This document shows positions 17,586 to 27,371 of a stretch of 64,000 nt of DNA, one piece after another. How positions within the stretch are numbered: the first letter of the stretch is position 1; every line of letters starts with the position of its first letter. This DNA comes from Deltaproteobacteria bacterium. Its GTDB lineage: Bacteria; Myxococcota_A; Polyangia; Polyangiales; Ga0077539. The notes under the pieces are model-generated. The model was not told the origin of the DNA, did no database searches, and was given only the letters and a program-made list of their open reading frames with translations. Position numbers and translations under genes: made by a program. The stretch is from NCBI GenBank assembly GCA_016704445.1, contig JADJAE010000044.1, positions 1-64,000 on the forward strand, written 5' to 3'.

Positions 17586-18446
17586 GTGCCCCCCAAGGTC
17601 TGGAGCCCCGACACGCAGAGCGGCGGCCGCTTTGCCAACATCAACCGACCGGTCGCCGGTCCGACGCACGAGAAGGTGCTCCCGGTCGGGCGTCACCCGC
17701 TGCAGCTCTACTCGCTCGGCACGCCCAACGGCGTGAAGGTCACCGTGATGCTCGAGGAGCTGCTCGCGCTCGGCCACCGCGGCGCCGAGTACGACGCCTG
17801 GCTGATCCACATCGGCGAGGGCGACCAGTTCGGCAGCGGGTTTGTCACGGTGAACCCGAACTCGAAGATCCCCGCGCTGATGGACCACAGCGGCGCGCCG
17901 CCGATTCGCGTGTTCGAGTCCGGCGCCATCCTGCTCTACCTGGCGGAGAAGTTCGGCGCCCTCCTGCCGACCGATCCCTCGAAGCGCGCCGCGTGCCTCT
18001 CGTGGCTGTTCTGGCAGATGGGCAGCGCCCCCTACCTCGGCGGCGGCTTCGGCCACTTCTACGCCTACGCGCCGGTCAAGATCGAGTACTGCATCGACCG
18101 CTTCGCCATGGAGGTCAAGCGCCAGCTCGACGTGCTCGACCGCCACCTCGCGGAGCACCGTTACATGGCGGGCGAGGAGTACACGATCGCCGACATCGCG
18201 ATCTGGCCCTGGTACGGCGCGCTCGCCGCCGGCCACATCTATGACGCCGCGGAGTTTCTCCAGACCGCCAGCTACGCCCACGTCAACCGCTGGACCCACG
18301 AGATCGCCGAGCGCCCGGCGGTGAAGCGCGGGCGCATGGTCAACCGCAGCTTCGGCAGGCCCGAGAGCCAGCTTCGCGAGCGGCACGACGCGGGCGACTT
18401 CGAGACGAAGACGCAGGACAAGCTGGAGCCCGGCGAGCGCGCGTAG
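17586..18446 (+). CDS. yghU: YghU-type glutathione S-transferase / disulfide-bond reductase
   Basis: This 286-residue nu-class GST is recognised over its whole length: RFANINRPVAGPTHEKVLPV, LQLYSLGTPNGVKVTVMLEE, VNPNSKIPALMDHSG, FESGAILLYLAEKFG and YTIADIAIWPWYG. Members use two glutathione molecules to reduce disulfides such as 2-hydroxyethyl disulfide and act in oxidative-stress defence. GTG 17586 is a workable start. An ATG at 17570 in the neighbouring frame reads MTDPLRAP, which resembles the E. coli YghU N terminus. Removing one C from the C6 run at 17589-17594 would join it to this frame, so the true start is probably 17570. Confidence 0.93.
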   Translation: MPPKVWSPDTQSGGRFANINRPVAGPTHEKVLPVGRHPLQLYSLGTPNGVKVTVMLEELLALGHRGAEYDAWLIHIGEGDQFGSGFVTVNPNSKIPALMDHSGAPPIRVFESGAILLYLAEKFGALLPTDPSKRAACLSWLFWQMGSAPYLGGGFGHFYAYAPVKIEYCIDRFAMEVKRQLDVLDRHLAEHRYMAGEEYTIADIAIWPWYGALAAGHIYDAAEFLQTASYAHVNRWTHEIAERPAVKRGRMVNRSFGRPESQLRERHDAGDFETKTQDKLEPGERA

Positions 18447-18499
18447 TCTTCTGGAGGTCGTCGGCGCGCGATTTGCGAAAGCGCGCAGCGGAGCATCCA

Positions 18500-20226
18500 G
18501 TGAACCACACCCTCTCGTCCGACCTCGCGCAGCGCCCGAAGTCCACGCACCACGCCAGCGAGCTGCCGTGGTGGAAGCGCACGACCGTCTATCAGGTCTA
18601 TCCGCGCTCCTTCGCCGACACCAACGGCGACGGCATCGGCGACCTCCGCGGGGTCATCGGGAAGCTCGACTACCTGCGCGACCTCGGGGTCGAGACCATC
18701 TGGCTCTCGCCCTTCTTCGACAGCCCGCAGGCGGACTTCGGATACGACATCCGGGACCACTTCGGCATCTCGTCGGAGTACGGCTCGCTCGACGACTGCC
18801 ACGCCCTCATCGAGGAGGTCCACCAGCGGGGGATGAGGGTGGTCTTCGACATGGTGCTCAACCACACCTCCAACGAGCACCCGTGGTTCGTCGAGTCGAA
18901 GAGCTCGAAGCACAACCCCAAGCGCGACTACTACCTCTGGCGCGACGGGCGCTCGCCGGGGGGCCGAGAGCCGCCCAACAACTGGCGCTCCATGCTCGGC
19001 CGCCGCGGGTGGCACTACGACCGCGCGACGGAGCAGTGGTACTGGGCGAGCTTCCTGCCCTTCCAGCCCGACCTGAACTACCGCAACCCGGAGGTGAAGG
19101 AGGCCATGCTGGACGTGGTCCGACACTGGCTCTCCATGGGCGTCGACGGGCTGCGGCTCGACATCTTCAACGCCCTCTTCAAGGACGCCGCGTTCACCAA
19201 CAACCCCTTCTCGTTCAGGCCCGTTCCGAGCGAGGACAACCCCGACGGGTTCTTCCAGCAGACCCGCCACACCATCGACCACCCCGACACCTTCGCCTTC
19301 GCTCGCGAGCTGCGCGCGGTCGTCGACGCCGTCCCGGGGCCCCCGCGCTTCCTCGTCGGCGAGGTCTTCGGCACGCCCCACACCCTGCGCCGCTACTGCG
19401 GCGAGGACGCCGACGGGCTGCACCTCGTCTTCCTCTTCAAGTCCATGCGCGCCCCGTTCTCAGGGCCCGGCGTGCGCGCCATGATCGCCGAGTTCGAGCG
19501 GGAGTTTCCGGAGCCCTTCTTCCCACCTACGTCTTCGGCAACCACGACCGGCCGCGGAGCATCCACCGCCTCGGAAACCACTCGGGCAAGGCGAAGCTCC
19601 TCGCGCTGCTCCAGCTCACCGCGCGGGGCGTGCCCTTCATCTACTACGGCGAGGAGATCGGGATGCGCCACGCCGACATCCCCGCCGTGCACGGGCTCGA
19701 CCCCATCGCCACCCACTTCCGCTTCGTCCCCGACTGGGTCGCCCGGCGTCTACGGCGCTCGGGCATCCTGCTCAACCGCGACGAGTCCCGCCTCCCGATG
19801 CAGTGGCATCACGGCCCCCATGGGGGATTCACCCACCACGCCTCCAGTCCGTGGCTCGCCTCCCACCCCAACAGCGCGGAGGTGAACGTCGCCGCCCAGG
19901 AGAACGACCCCCGCTCGATCCTCTCCTGCTATCGGCAGCTCCTCGCGCTGCGCAACCGAAGCCTCGCGCTCCAGGCCGGATCGCTCGAGCTCCTCAGCCC
20001 GGCGGGCGTTCCCCTCGCCGTCGTCGCGTACCGCCGCCGACACGGCGAGGGAGAGCGGGCCGAGGTCGCAGAGGTGTTCCTCAACTTCTCTTCGAGGGAG
20101 GCGAGGGTCGAGCTGCCGGCGCTCCCCGACCGCACCGTCTTCTCCACCCTGCGAGGGCCGATGGACCCTTCGGAGTCCCGAATCACCCTGCAGGCCTTCG
20201 AGGGAGTCGTCGTCTGTCAGGGATGA
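18500..20226 (+). CDS. GH13 family alpha-glucosidase-like enzyme, frameshifted
   Basis: This is a cytosolic glycoside hydrolase of the alpha-amylase family, about 570 aa when joined. It has YQVYPRSFADTNGDGIGDLR, VVFDMVLNHTSNEHPWF, the nucleophile Asp in GLRLDIFNALF (about residue 221), the acid/base Glu in LVGEVFGTP (about 288) and FGNHDRPRS. This pattern fits oligo-1,6-glucosidase / alpha-glucosidase subfamilies. The frame breaks near 19520: PEPFF in the first frame continues as PTYVFGNHD in another; one missing base explains it. Start GTG 18500 has CGGAG upstream; an ATG at 18473 is also in frame. A redoxin and a GT8 gene converge on it. Confidence 0.88.
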
Positions 20227-20238
20227 AGAGGGAGATTG

Positions 20239-20796
20239 CTACGGAGGGGTGGGCGCCCCGGCGTCGGGCACGGGCTGCATCTGGGTCGGCGCCCGGGGGA
20301 TCGCTCCAACCACGCGCGCCAGGCCCGCCGGGCTGAAGGCCGCGTGGATGCTCACCACCACGCGACCGCGGGGATCGACCACGAACACCCACGGGGTCTC
20401 GTCGCTCTCCAGCCCGAGGCTCTCGGCGAAGGACCCGTCGCGGGAGAACCACACCTGACGCCACTGCGGTCGCGGGGTGCGCTCGCGCGCCTGTGACAGG
20501 ATCGTCCCGGTCGGCACCAGGCCGAAGATGTCGAGCGCCGTGAAGGTCAGCATCGGCGTCCCCGACGGGATCGCGATCTCCAGCGGACGCCACCACGCCT
20601 CCACCGCCGGGCCGCTGTCCTTGTCGGTCAGCGCGCAGATGACCGTGTAGCTGCCGAGGAGGTCGCGCTGCGTGTGCCTCGTGCCCTCCAGGTCATCCAC
20701 CGAGAAGGCGGGCATCGCATGACCGGCCCGAGGCTCCGCGAAGCCCGAAGACGCAGCCGACAAGAGCGTGACAAAGAGAATCAACAGCCTGCGCAT
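20239..20796 (-). CDS. Secreted redoxin-like protein without active-site CXXC
   Basis: This 185-residue protein starts at ATG 20796. MRRLLILFVTLLSAASSGFA is a signal peptide. The mature part follows a thioredoxin/peroxiredoxin-like layout: GHAMPAFSVDDLEGTRHTQR, GSYTVICALTDKDSGPAVEAW and TPWVFVVDPRGRVVVSIHA. The usual WC(X2)C site is absent and only one Cys remains, so it may not be a thiol oxidoreductase. The frame stays open well upstream of the signal peptide, which is a GC-rich artefact. Confidence 0.7.
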   Translation of the reverse strand: MRRLLILFVTLLSAASSGFAEPRAGHAMPAFSVDDLEGTRHTQRDLLGSYTVICALTDKDSGPAVEAWWRPLEIAIPSGTPMLTFTALDIFGLVPTGTILSQARERTPRPQWRQVWFSRDGSFAESLGLESDETPWVFVVDPRGRVVVSIHAAFSPAGLARVVGAIPRAPTQMQPVPDAGAPTPP

Positions 20797-20861
20797 GGCA
20801 CAGCCTCCAACGATGTAGGTACGGGGGAGTCGTGAGTCGCGGGCCAGTGCGCTCGCGGCGT

Positions 20862-21671
20862 CTAGGCCCCCCCAAGCGTGCTCACCAGGCTGTCGAAGGT
20901 CCAGTCCTCCAGCGCGTGGAGCTTGCGGCGGAGGGGGCCGTCGAGCTCCGGATGGCGCTCGAGATAGCGGTTCCACCAGATCTCCGACGCGCCGGTGACC
21001 GTGGGGTTGAGCCACGGCTTCTGCAGCGTGTAGTGGACGATCTTCACGTCGTTGACCACCGACTTCACCGAAGCGTGGGCGGTCATGAACTGGTACACGA
21101 AATGGTGGAGGTTGTAGCGCGCCTCGAGCCGGTGCCCGACGTCCATGCCCCACCAGTCGGGATAGAAGTCGTTGAGGAAGCCCTGGTCGCCTCCGTCGTA
21201 GGTTCGTCGCTGGAGGAGCTTCGACTCCATGGAGCCGAAGAGGGCCTTCGAGGGCTCGATCACCATCACTCCGGAGTTGAAGCAATTGGGCAGGAAGAAG
21301 TCCGGCGCCGCGGCGAAGGCAGGGCGCTCGAAGAGCTCGTCGATGTTCTGCAACACCAGCGTGTCGGCGTCGAGGAACACCACCTTCTCGATGTCCTCCA
21401 GCCCGAAGGCCCGGAGCTTGGTGTACGTGTTGCGGAAGCGCGCGTAGAGCAGCTCCCCGTCGCCCGACGGGTTGGCGATGGGCTCGATCAGCCGGGGATC
21501 CCAGCCCGCCGCGGTGGCCAGGCGCGCCCTCGCGGCCGGCGACACGTCCGGTGTGACAAGGAGCACCAGTGGGACATTGGAGCCTGTGGCACGCAGCGAG
21601 CGACCCAGCGTCTCGACCCCGGGCTCGTAGGCATCCCCACCACACATCAGACTCACATAGGCTTGTTTCAT
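20862..21671 (-). CDS. Glycosyltransferase family 8 (glycogenin-like)
   Basis: This 269-residue enzyme starts at ATG 21671 with KQAYVSLMCGGDAYEPGVETLGRSL. VVFLDADTLVLQNIDELF carries the DxD metal and nucleotide-sugar motif, and FNSGVMVIEPS and GGDQGFLNDFYPDWWGMD follow as in glycogenin/galactinol-synthase-like GT8 proteins. KIVHYTLQKPW supplies the late His. It probably transfers glucose or galactose from a UDP-sugar; the acceptor is unknown. Its start lies about 40 nt from a long poly-C tract. Confidence 0.87.
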   Translation of the reverse strand: MKQAYVSLMCGGDAYEPGVETLGRSLRATGSNVPLVLLVTPDVSPAARARLATAAGWDPRLIEPIANPSGDGELLYARFRNTYTKLRAFGLEDIEKVVFLDADTLVLQNIDELFERPAFAAAPDFFLPNCFNSGVMVIEPSKALFGSMESKLLQRRTYDGGDQGFLNDFYPDWWGMDVGHRLEARYNLHHFVYQFMTAHASVKSVVNDVKIVHYTLQKPWLNPTVTGASEIWWNRYLERHPELDGPLRRKLHALEDWTFDSLVSTLGGA

Positions 21672-21710
21672 TGATGGCCTCGCTCGCTCTCCGCATTGCG
21701 CCGGCGGGGT

Positions 21711-21775
<65 letters not shown>

Positions 21776-21802
21776 GGGCCACGGTTGACCCGCATTCCGA
21801 CT

Positions 21803-22546
21803 TCAGGGCCCGTGCCCACGGTGCGAGGGGCGGAACGACTCGCAGTGCGCAGGCCCCCCCGGCCCCCACGTCTTCACCCCGACCCCCTGCCTCGGCAGGT
21901 GATGCTCGAACCACTCCGCCGCCAGCGCCGCCACCCGCTCGATGGAGCCCGGCTCGGCGAGCAGGTGCGACGCGCCCGCGACCCGGCTCAGCCCGCGCTC
22001 GCAGCGCAGCGTCGTCATGGCCTCGCGGTTGAGCTCCAGCCCGGTGGGGTCGTCGCTGTCGGCGATGAGCAGCGTCGGGGCCTCGACGCGAGGGATCGCC
22101 CCGGCGGCCAGGTCGGTGCGCCCCGCCTGGCAGACCACCGCGCGCACCGCCATCGGGCGCTCGGCCGCCGCGGTGAGCGCCACGGCGGCGCCGGTGCCCG
22201 CGCCGAAATACCCGATGGAGAGCGAGCGCGTCGTGGCCTGGGCGCCCAGCCAGTCGGTCGAGTCGGCCAGCCGCGAGGCCAGCGCCTCGACCTCGAAGGA
22301 GCGAGCCATCGCCTCGTGCTCCGCGGTCTCCTCGTCGGCCGTGAGCAGGTCGAGAAGCAGCGTGCCGAAGCCCGCGCGCTCGAGCGCCCTGGCGATGTCC
22401 CGGCTGCGCTGGCTCTTCGGGTTGCAGCCGCTGCCGTGAGCGAAGACCACCAGGGCATAGGACTGCGCGGGCAGCGCGAGGTCGCCCTTGAGGTGAACGC
22501 CCGCCACCGAGAGCGTGATGTGCTCTCGCACCATCGAGGAGTTCAT
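21803..22546 (-). CDS. Alpha/beta hydrolase (dienelactone hydrolase-like)
   Basis: This 247-residue cytosolic protein starts at ATG 22546. The fold markers are LVVFAHGSGCNPKSQRSRDI (oxyanion region), RSLSIGYFGAGTGAAVALTA in place of the nucleophile elbow, APTLLIADSDDPTG (acid) and VAGASHLLAEPGS (His). The elbow reads GYFGAGTG rather than GxSxG, so the nucleophile appears changed and activity is uncertain. Such proteins often sit beside phosphoribosyltransferase or stress genes. Here it is next to a DUF2267 gene, with 191 nt between them. Confidence 0.8.
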   Translation of the reverse strand: MNSSMVREHITLSVAGVHLKGDLALPAQSYALVVFAHGSGCNPKSQRSRDIARALERAGFGTLLLDLLTADEETAEHEAMARSFEVEALASRLADSTDWLGAQATTRSLSIGYFGAGTGAAVALTAAAERPMAVRAVVCQAGRTDLAAGAIPRVEAPTLLIADSDDPTGLELNREAMTTLRCERGLSRVAGASHLLAEPGSIERVAALAAEWFEHHLPRQGVGVKTWGPGGPAHCESFRPSHRGHGP

Positions 22547-22737
22547 GGCGCCCTCCCTTGTCCCGCGCGCATCCGGTGTTGGAGACTCTTCACAACCCGA
22601 GAAGGGTTCACTTCGTATGCCAGGGCCGCAGGGCGACTCCGGGGTCGAGGCCCCGTCGGGGCGATGGCCTCCGTGACGCCACGCACGCGGTGCGCGAACG
22701 CGGTGCAGTGCGCTCGCATGGGCCTTCGCGAGTCCCC

Positions 22738-23412
22738 TCATCGAGGCTTGGGGGGCTGCTCGGGGCGCGCGTCCGAGAGCGGCCTCGCGGAGCGGGCGTC
22801 TCCCTCGGCGAGCGTCTCGTGGGCTCGCTCCTGGGTCAGCCCCCGGCTCGCGGAGAGCCTGGTGTCGGCGTGGGGATCGTCGGCCCTGACGACCGAGTGG
22901 CGATGGGCCCGATCGGGGTGGGCCTCGCTCACCGGGTTCGAGCTGCCGGGACGCCCGGTGGCCAGCGTCGACGGGGACGGCGTCGGCCGAGGGATCGACG
23001 GCCTCGGCGCAGGGGCGTCGGAGGCGTACCCGGCTGGGGGCGTGCTGAGGAAGAGCGCGGCGACCGGAGGGGGCAGGTCGCGCGCCCAGCGGGTGGCCAC
23101 GTCTGGCGGGAGCATGGCCCCGAGCTGTCGGCACACGATCTCCGTGCGCTCGAGGGCGACCGGCCGACGCACCAGCTCGGCGCGCTGCACCCTGGTGAAC
23201 AGCCGGTCGACGGAGGACTGGGCCCGGCCCACACGGCCTACCAGCGCCCCCTGGAGCGAGGCCGGGACGGAGGCCCGGAGGGTCGCCAGCTCGTCGTCGA
23301 CCAGCACCTCGTCGAGCGACGACAGCACCCGCCGGACGAGACGGAGCACCCGCTCGGGCGGGTCGAGGCCGGTCTGCCGCTGGATCTCACCGACGAAGCT
23401 CTCGAGGTTCAT
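22738..23412 (-). CDS. DUF2267 domain protein
   Basis: This 224-residue protein starts at ATG 23412 with GGAG six bases upstream; earlier GTG and ATG codons in frame are less well placed. The first 130 residues match DUF2267: NLESFVGEIQRQTGL, RVLRLVRRVLSSLDEVL, ELATLRASVPASLQGAL and CRQLGAMLPPDVATRWARDLP. The C-terminal 90 residues are a Pro/Ser/Arg-rich disordered tail. DUF2267 genes are frequently found in stress or hypoxia gene neighbourhoods with Lon, Hsp20 and acetyl-CoA synthetase, which fits this region. It is divergent from the Lon gene. Confidence 0.85.
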   Translation of the reverse strand: MNLESFVGEIQRQTGLDPPERVLRLVRRVLSSLDEVLVDDELATLRASVPASLQGALVGRVGRAQSSVDRLFTRVQRAELVRRPVALERTEIVCRQLGAMLPPDVATRWARDLPPPVAALFLSTPPAGYASDAPAPRPSIPRPTPSPSTLATGRPGSSNPVSEAHPDRAHRHSVVRADDPHADTRLSASRGLTQERAHETLAEGDARSARPLSDARPEQPPKPR

Positions 23413-23510
23413 CACCATCTCCACGGCACATCTCCTGGCACCCGATGCAGCAGCCGGCGTGCCGGGATTGCGCGGCCCGGGCGGCGCGTGGTGATGTCCC
23501 GGCGGACACG

Positions 23511-25946
23511 ATGAAACCCACCGCGCGTGAAGACCGGGCGCTCCCGGCAGAGAAGCTGAGACCCAGGGTCGACGTCGCCTCGCTCCCCTTCGCGTCGACG
23601 GCCGACGTGCAGGCCCTGGACGCGCTCGTCGGGCAGCAGGACGCGCTCGACGCGCTCGCCTTCGGCCTCGAGGTGCGGGGCCCGGGCTTCAACCTCTACG
23701 TCGCCGGGGAGAACGCCTCGGGGCGCACCACCACGGTGCACGCCCACGTGGGCCGGCTCGCGGCGGCGTGCCCGGTGCCGCGCGACTGGGTCTACGTCCA
23801 CAACTTCGCCGCGCCCGACCAGCCGTTGGCGCTCTCGATGCCCGCCGGGCAGGCCACGGGCTTCGCTCGCGCGATGGAGACCTTCATCCGAGACACGGGG
23901 CTCGCGATTCGCCGCGCCCTCGACAGCGAGGACCACGACCGCCGCCGGCGCGCCGAGCTCGACGCCTACGCGAGCACCCGGCGCAAGGTCTTCGACGAGC
24001 TCGGCGCCACGGCCAGGGAGCTCGGCTTCCGGGTCGACATCGCGCCGGGACGGGTGACCTCGGTGCCCATGGTCGAGGGCGAGCCCATCACCGAGGAGCG
24101 CTTCGACGCCATGACCGACGAGGCCCGCGCCGACCTCGCCCGGCGCACCGAGCAGTTCGAGCTCCCGCTCAGCGCCGCGGTGCGTCGGCTGCGGCAGATC
24201 GAGATCGAGGAGGACGAGCGCCGGCTGGTGTTCGACCGCGAGGCCGCGAAGGGCATCATCGACCCGATGCTGGCCGAGCTGCGGGGGCACTACACCGACC
24301 AGCCCGAGCTGCTCTCGCACCTCGCCCGGGTGGGCGACGACCTCACCGAGCGGGCCTCGTCCTTCGCGACCCCGGCTCCGGTCGCGGGCGACAACGACGA
24401 GGTCGCGGTCGACGAGGAGGCGGCCGAGAACGCCGCCGAGACCACCGCCGGCGCCATCGCCCGCTACCGGGTCAATGTGCTGATCGAGCACGGCGGGGCG
24501 AGCGGGGCGCCCGTCATCGTGGAGCGCCACCCCACGCCCGAGAACCTCGCTGGGCGCATCGACTACCGCATGACCGCCAACGGCCTGGTCGCGGACTTCC
24601 TCCAGATCAGGGCGGGATCGTTGCACCGGGCCAACGGCGGCTTCCTGGTGCTGCGCGCCTCGGACCTGGAGCAGACCGAGGCCGCGTGGCCGGTGCTCAA
24701 GCGCGCGCTGCTGGGCCCGGAGATTCGCATCGAGGCGAGCGACGGGGGCGCCGCGCTCCCCGCGACCACCCTGCGACCGACGCCCATTCCGCTGGATCTC
24801 AAGGTGGTCCTGATCGGGACCGAGGAGGTCTACCAGCTGCTCTTCGCGCTCGATCCGGACTTCCGCGACCTCTTCAAGGTCAAGGTCGAGTTCGCGCCGG
24901 ATGTTCCCTGGTCGGAGGAGGCGACGCGGCTCTGCGCGGCCTTCCTGAGCCGCTGCGTGCGCGACCGCTCGCTGCTGCCGCTCGACGCCGGGGCCATCGC
25001 CCGCACCATCGAGCACGCCTCGCGCATCGCCGGGGACAGCGAGCGCATCTCCGTGCGGCTTGGCGAGCTGGCCGACCTCGCCACCGAGGCGAGCTTCTGG
25101 GCCTCGAAGGCCGGCCGACCGCAGGTGACGCGCGCCGATGTCGAGCGGGCCCTGCACGCCCGCCACGCCCGATCAGGGCTCCTCGAGCGACGCCTCCGCG
25201 CGGAGATGACCCGACGCACGGTGCTGGTGCAGACCGCCGGCGAGGTGCTGGGGCAGGTCAACGGCCTCGCGGTGGTCGAGCTCGGCGACAGCCGCTTCGC
25301 GGTGCCCTCGCGCATCACCGCCACGGTGTCCCCCGGCCGGGGCACGCTGCTCAGCGTCGACGGGGCCGCGGACCTCTCCGGGCCCTTCCACGACAAGGCC
25401 GTGCTCATCCTGCTGGGCTACCTCGCCCAGACCTACGGCCGCGGGAGCCCCCTCACCCTGGCCGGAACGCTCGCCTTCGAGCAGTCGTACAGCGCCGTCG
25501 AGGGCGACTCGGCCTCGCTCGCCGAGCTGCTCTCCCTGCTCTCGGTCCTCTCGGATGTGCCGCTCGACCAGGGCATCGCCGTCACCGGGGCGGTCGACCA
25601 GCGGGGGCAGATCGAGCCCGTCGGGGAGGTCACCCGCAAGGTCGAGGGCTTCTTCGCCGCGTGCCGCGCGGCGGGCCTCGATGGCCGCCAGGGGGTGATC
25701 GTCCCGGCGCCCAACGCAGTGCACCTGGTGCTCGACGAGGAGGTGGTAGAGGCCGTGCGCGCGGGGCGCTTCCATGTGTGGACGGTGCGCACCGTCGACG
25801 AGGCCCTGGCGCTCATGACCGAACGCGAGGCGGGCGAGCCCACGCCGGAGGGGGAGTTCCCCCCGGAGAGCGTCCACGGGCGCGCGCTGGCGAAGCTGCG
25901 GCGCTTCGGTCAGCAGCTCGCGGCGCTGCGCGGGGCGGAGCGGTAG
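23511..25946 (+). CDS. LonB-type ATP-dependent protease (Lon-related AAA protein)
   Basis: The product is 811 aa from ATG 23511; an in-frame ATG at 23445 would add 22 residues. This is the soluble bacterial Lon-related family with an N-terminal AAA part (LYVAGENASGRTTTVHAHVG as a Walker A variant) and a long inserted helical region. The central AAA section, IRAGSLHRANGGFLVLRASD, leads to IGTEEVYQLLFALDPDFRDL. A C-terminal Lon protease domain follows. The catalytic dyad is Ser667 (AVEGDSASLAELL) and Lys710 (GEVTRKVEGFFAAC), 43 residues apart as in LonA. It degrades unknown substrates in the cytosol. It ends one base from the convergent acyl carrier protein gene. Confidence 0.93.
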   Translation: MKPTAREDRALPAEKLRPRVDVASLPFASTADVQALDALVGQQDALDALAFGLEVRGPGFNLYVAGENASGRTTTVHAHVGRLAAACPVPRDWVYVHNFAAPDQPLALSMPAGQATGFARAMETFIRDTGLAIRRALDSEDHDRRRRAELDAYASTRRKVFDELGATARELGFRVDIAPGRVTSVPMVEGEPITEERFDAMTDEARADLARRTEQFELPLSAAVRRLRQIEIEEDERRLVFDREAAKGIIDPMLAELRGHYTDQPELLSHLARVGDDLTERASSFATPAPVAGDNDEVAVDEEAAENAAETTAGAIARYRVNVLIEHGGASGAPVIVERHPTPENLAGRIDYRMTANGLVADFLQIRAGSLHRANGGFLVLRASDLEQTEAAWPVLKRALLGPEIRIEASDGGAALPATTLRPTPIPLDLKVVLIGTEEVYQLLFALDPDFRDLFKVKVEFAPDVPWSEEATRLCAAFLSRCVRDRSLLPLDAGAIARTIEHASRIAGDSERISVRLGELADLATEASFWASKAGRPQVTRADVERALHARHARSGLLERRLRAEMTRRTVLVQTAGEVLGQVNGLAVVELGDSRFAVPSRITATVSPGRGTLLSVDGAADLSGPFHDKAVLILLGYLAQTYGRGSPLTLAGTLAFEQSYSAVEGDSASLAELLSLLSVLSDVPLDQGIAVTGAVDQRGQIEPVGEVTRKVEGFFAACRAAGLDGRQGVIVPAPNAVHLVLDEEVVEAVRAGRFHVWTVRTVDEALALMTEREAGEPTPEGEFPPESVHGRALAKLRRFGQQLAALRGAER

Positions 25947-26207
25947 TCAGGGCGTGGTCGCGGCGGGGGCGTGGGCCGCGATGTAGCTCACGCAGCCGTC
26001 GAGGGTGCCGAGCTTGCGATAGTCGGCCTCCGGGACCTCCACCCCCAGCTCGGCGTGCAGGCCGGTGATGAAGCGCAGGAAGTCCATCGAGTCGAGGTCG
26101 AGCTCGGCGCGGAAGTCTGTGCCCGGCCCGACCGAGTCGAGGTCGGCCTCCGGGGCGATCGAGTGGAGGACACGTCGGACGGACTCTCGGATGGCGTCGG
26201 GGGTCAT
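25947..26207 (-). CDS. Acyl carrier protein
   Basis: This 86-residue acidic helical protein carries the phosphopantetheine site Ser40 in AELDLDSMDFLRF. Start ATG 26207 overlaps the E2 stop as ATGA. It is the last gene of the acetyl-CoA synthetase / pyruvate dehydrogenase-type operon, not near fatty-acid genes. A dedicated ACP there may supply octanoate for lipoylation of E2 or accept an acyl group made by the complex; both are inference. Confidence 0.88.
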   Translation of the reverse strand: MTPDAIRESVRRVLHSIAPEADLDSVGPGTDFRAELDLDSMDFLRFITGLHAELGVEVPEADYRKLGTLDGCVSYIAAHAPAATTP

Positions 26208-27371
26208 AGGGTCTCCGGGTGCTGGAGGAGGTCGCCGAGCGCCGCGAGGAAGCGGGCGCCGCGGTGCCCGTCGCTCACGCGGTGATCGGCAGAGAGCGAG
26301 GCCATCACCACCGGGCGCACGCCCAGCATGCCGTCGATGGCCCATGGGCGATCGAGGGTCGTCCCGAAGCCCACCATCGCGACCTGCGGGGGATGGATCA
26401 CCCCGAAGACCGTCTCCACCCCGCGCTCGCCAAGGGCGGTGACCGTGATCGTCGGGTCGGACAGCTCGGAGCTCCTCAGCCGCGACTCCCTCGCCCGCAC
26501 CGTCACGTCCGAGAGCGCCTGCATCACGTCGCCGAGGGACAGCTTGTCGACGTCGTGTATCGCGGGCGCCACCAGACCGCCGCGGCGTAGCGAGATGGCC
26601 ACGCCCACGTGGGTCCCGCTGCCCGGTCGGAAGGCACCGTCGACCCAGAAGCCGTTGAGCTCGGGGGTCTCGCGGAGGGCGAGCGCGACGGCCTTGAGCT
26701 GGAGGGCGATGGGCAGCAGCCGGGCGGCCACCGGGCGAGAGAGGTTCTGCTCGCGCAGCCACGAGAGCGATGGCCCCATGTCGATCGAGGCGCCCAGGTA
26801 GTAGTGGGGGATCTCCCGCTTGGAGCGAGCCATCGACGCGGCGATCGCCTGACGCATAGCCGCTCCCCGATCGATGGATGCGGGCGCGGGGCGGGTGCGG
26901 GTGCGGGTGCGGGTGCGGGCGCGGGCGCGGGAAGGGCCTCCTCGGTCGCTGGAGGCGCCGGGGTCGAGGGCACCGCCGCGCGCTCCACATCGGCCACGGT
27001 GATCTCCCCGTGGGGGCCGCTCCCATGCACCGAGGCGAGCTCGACGTTCTGCTCGTGCGCTCGACGCCTCGCAGCGGGTGAAGCCATGGGGCGCGCCCCG
27101 GTGGAGACCGCGGAGGCGCGGCGGAGGCGGCGGGTGCGGCGCCTTCGAGCGTCGCGAGCACGGTGCCCACGGGGACCTTGGTGCCGACCGCGACGAGGAT
27201 CTGGGCGACGACGCCGGACTGCCAGCTCTCGACATCGACGGCGCCCTTCTCGGTCTCGACCACCGCGACCACCTGGCCGCGGGTGACCGTCTGACCGGGG
27301 GCGATGCGCCATTCGACGAGGGTTCCCGCGTCCATGTCGGCCCCGAGAGAGGGCATGCGGAACTCAAGCAT
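26204..27371 (-). CDS. Dihydrolipoamide acyltransferase E2 of 2-oxo acid dehydrogenase, two frameshifts
   Basis: This is the core of a pyruvate/acetoin-type dehydrogenase complex. Three domains are present but in three frames: a lipoyl domain (MLEFRMPSLGADMDAG, lipoyl Lys in VETEKGAVDVES), an E1/E3-binding domain (SPAARRRAHEQNVELASVHG), and the catalytic domain (REIPHYYLGASIDMG to SLSADHRVSDGHRGARFLAAL, His of the DHR motif). Frame breaks fall near 27090-27115 and within the Ala-Pro linker microsatellite at about 26885-26930. Each is explained by a 1-nt indel. The start overlaps the E1 beta stop by 8 nt. I treat it as an intact gene with sequence errors. Confidence 0.85.
26884..26933 (-). repeat. 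GGTGCG/GGCGCG microsatellite in the E2 linker
   Basis: About seven copies of a GGGTGC or GGGCGC hexamer encode the Ala-Pro hinge between the binding and catalytic domains of E2. Frame is lost at its edge, so the length here is suspect. Confidence 0.8.
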
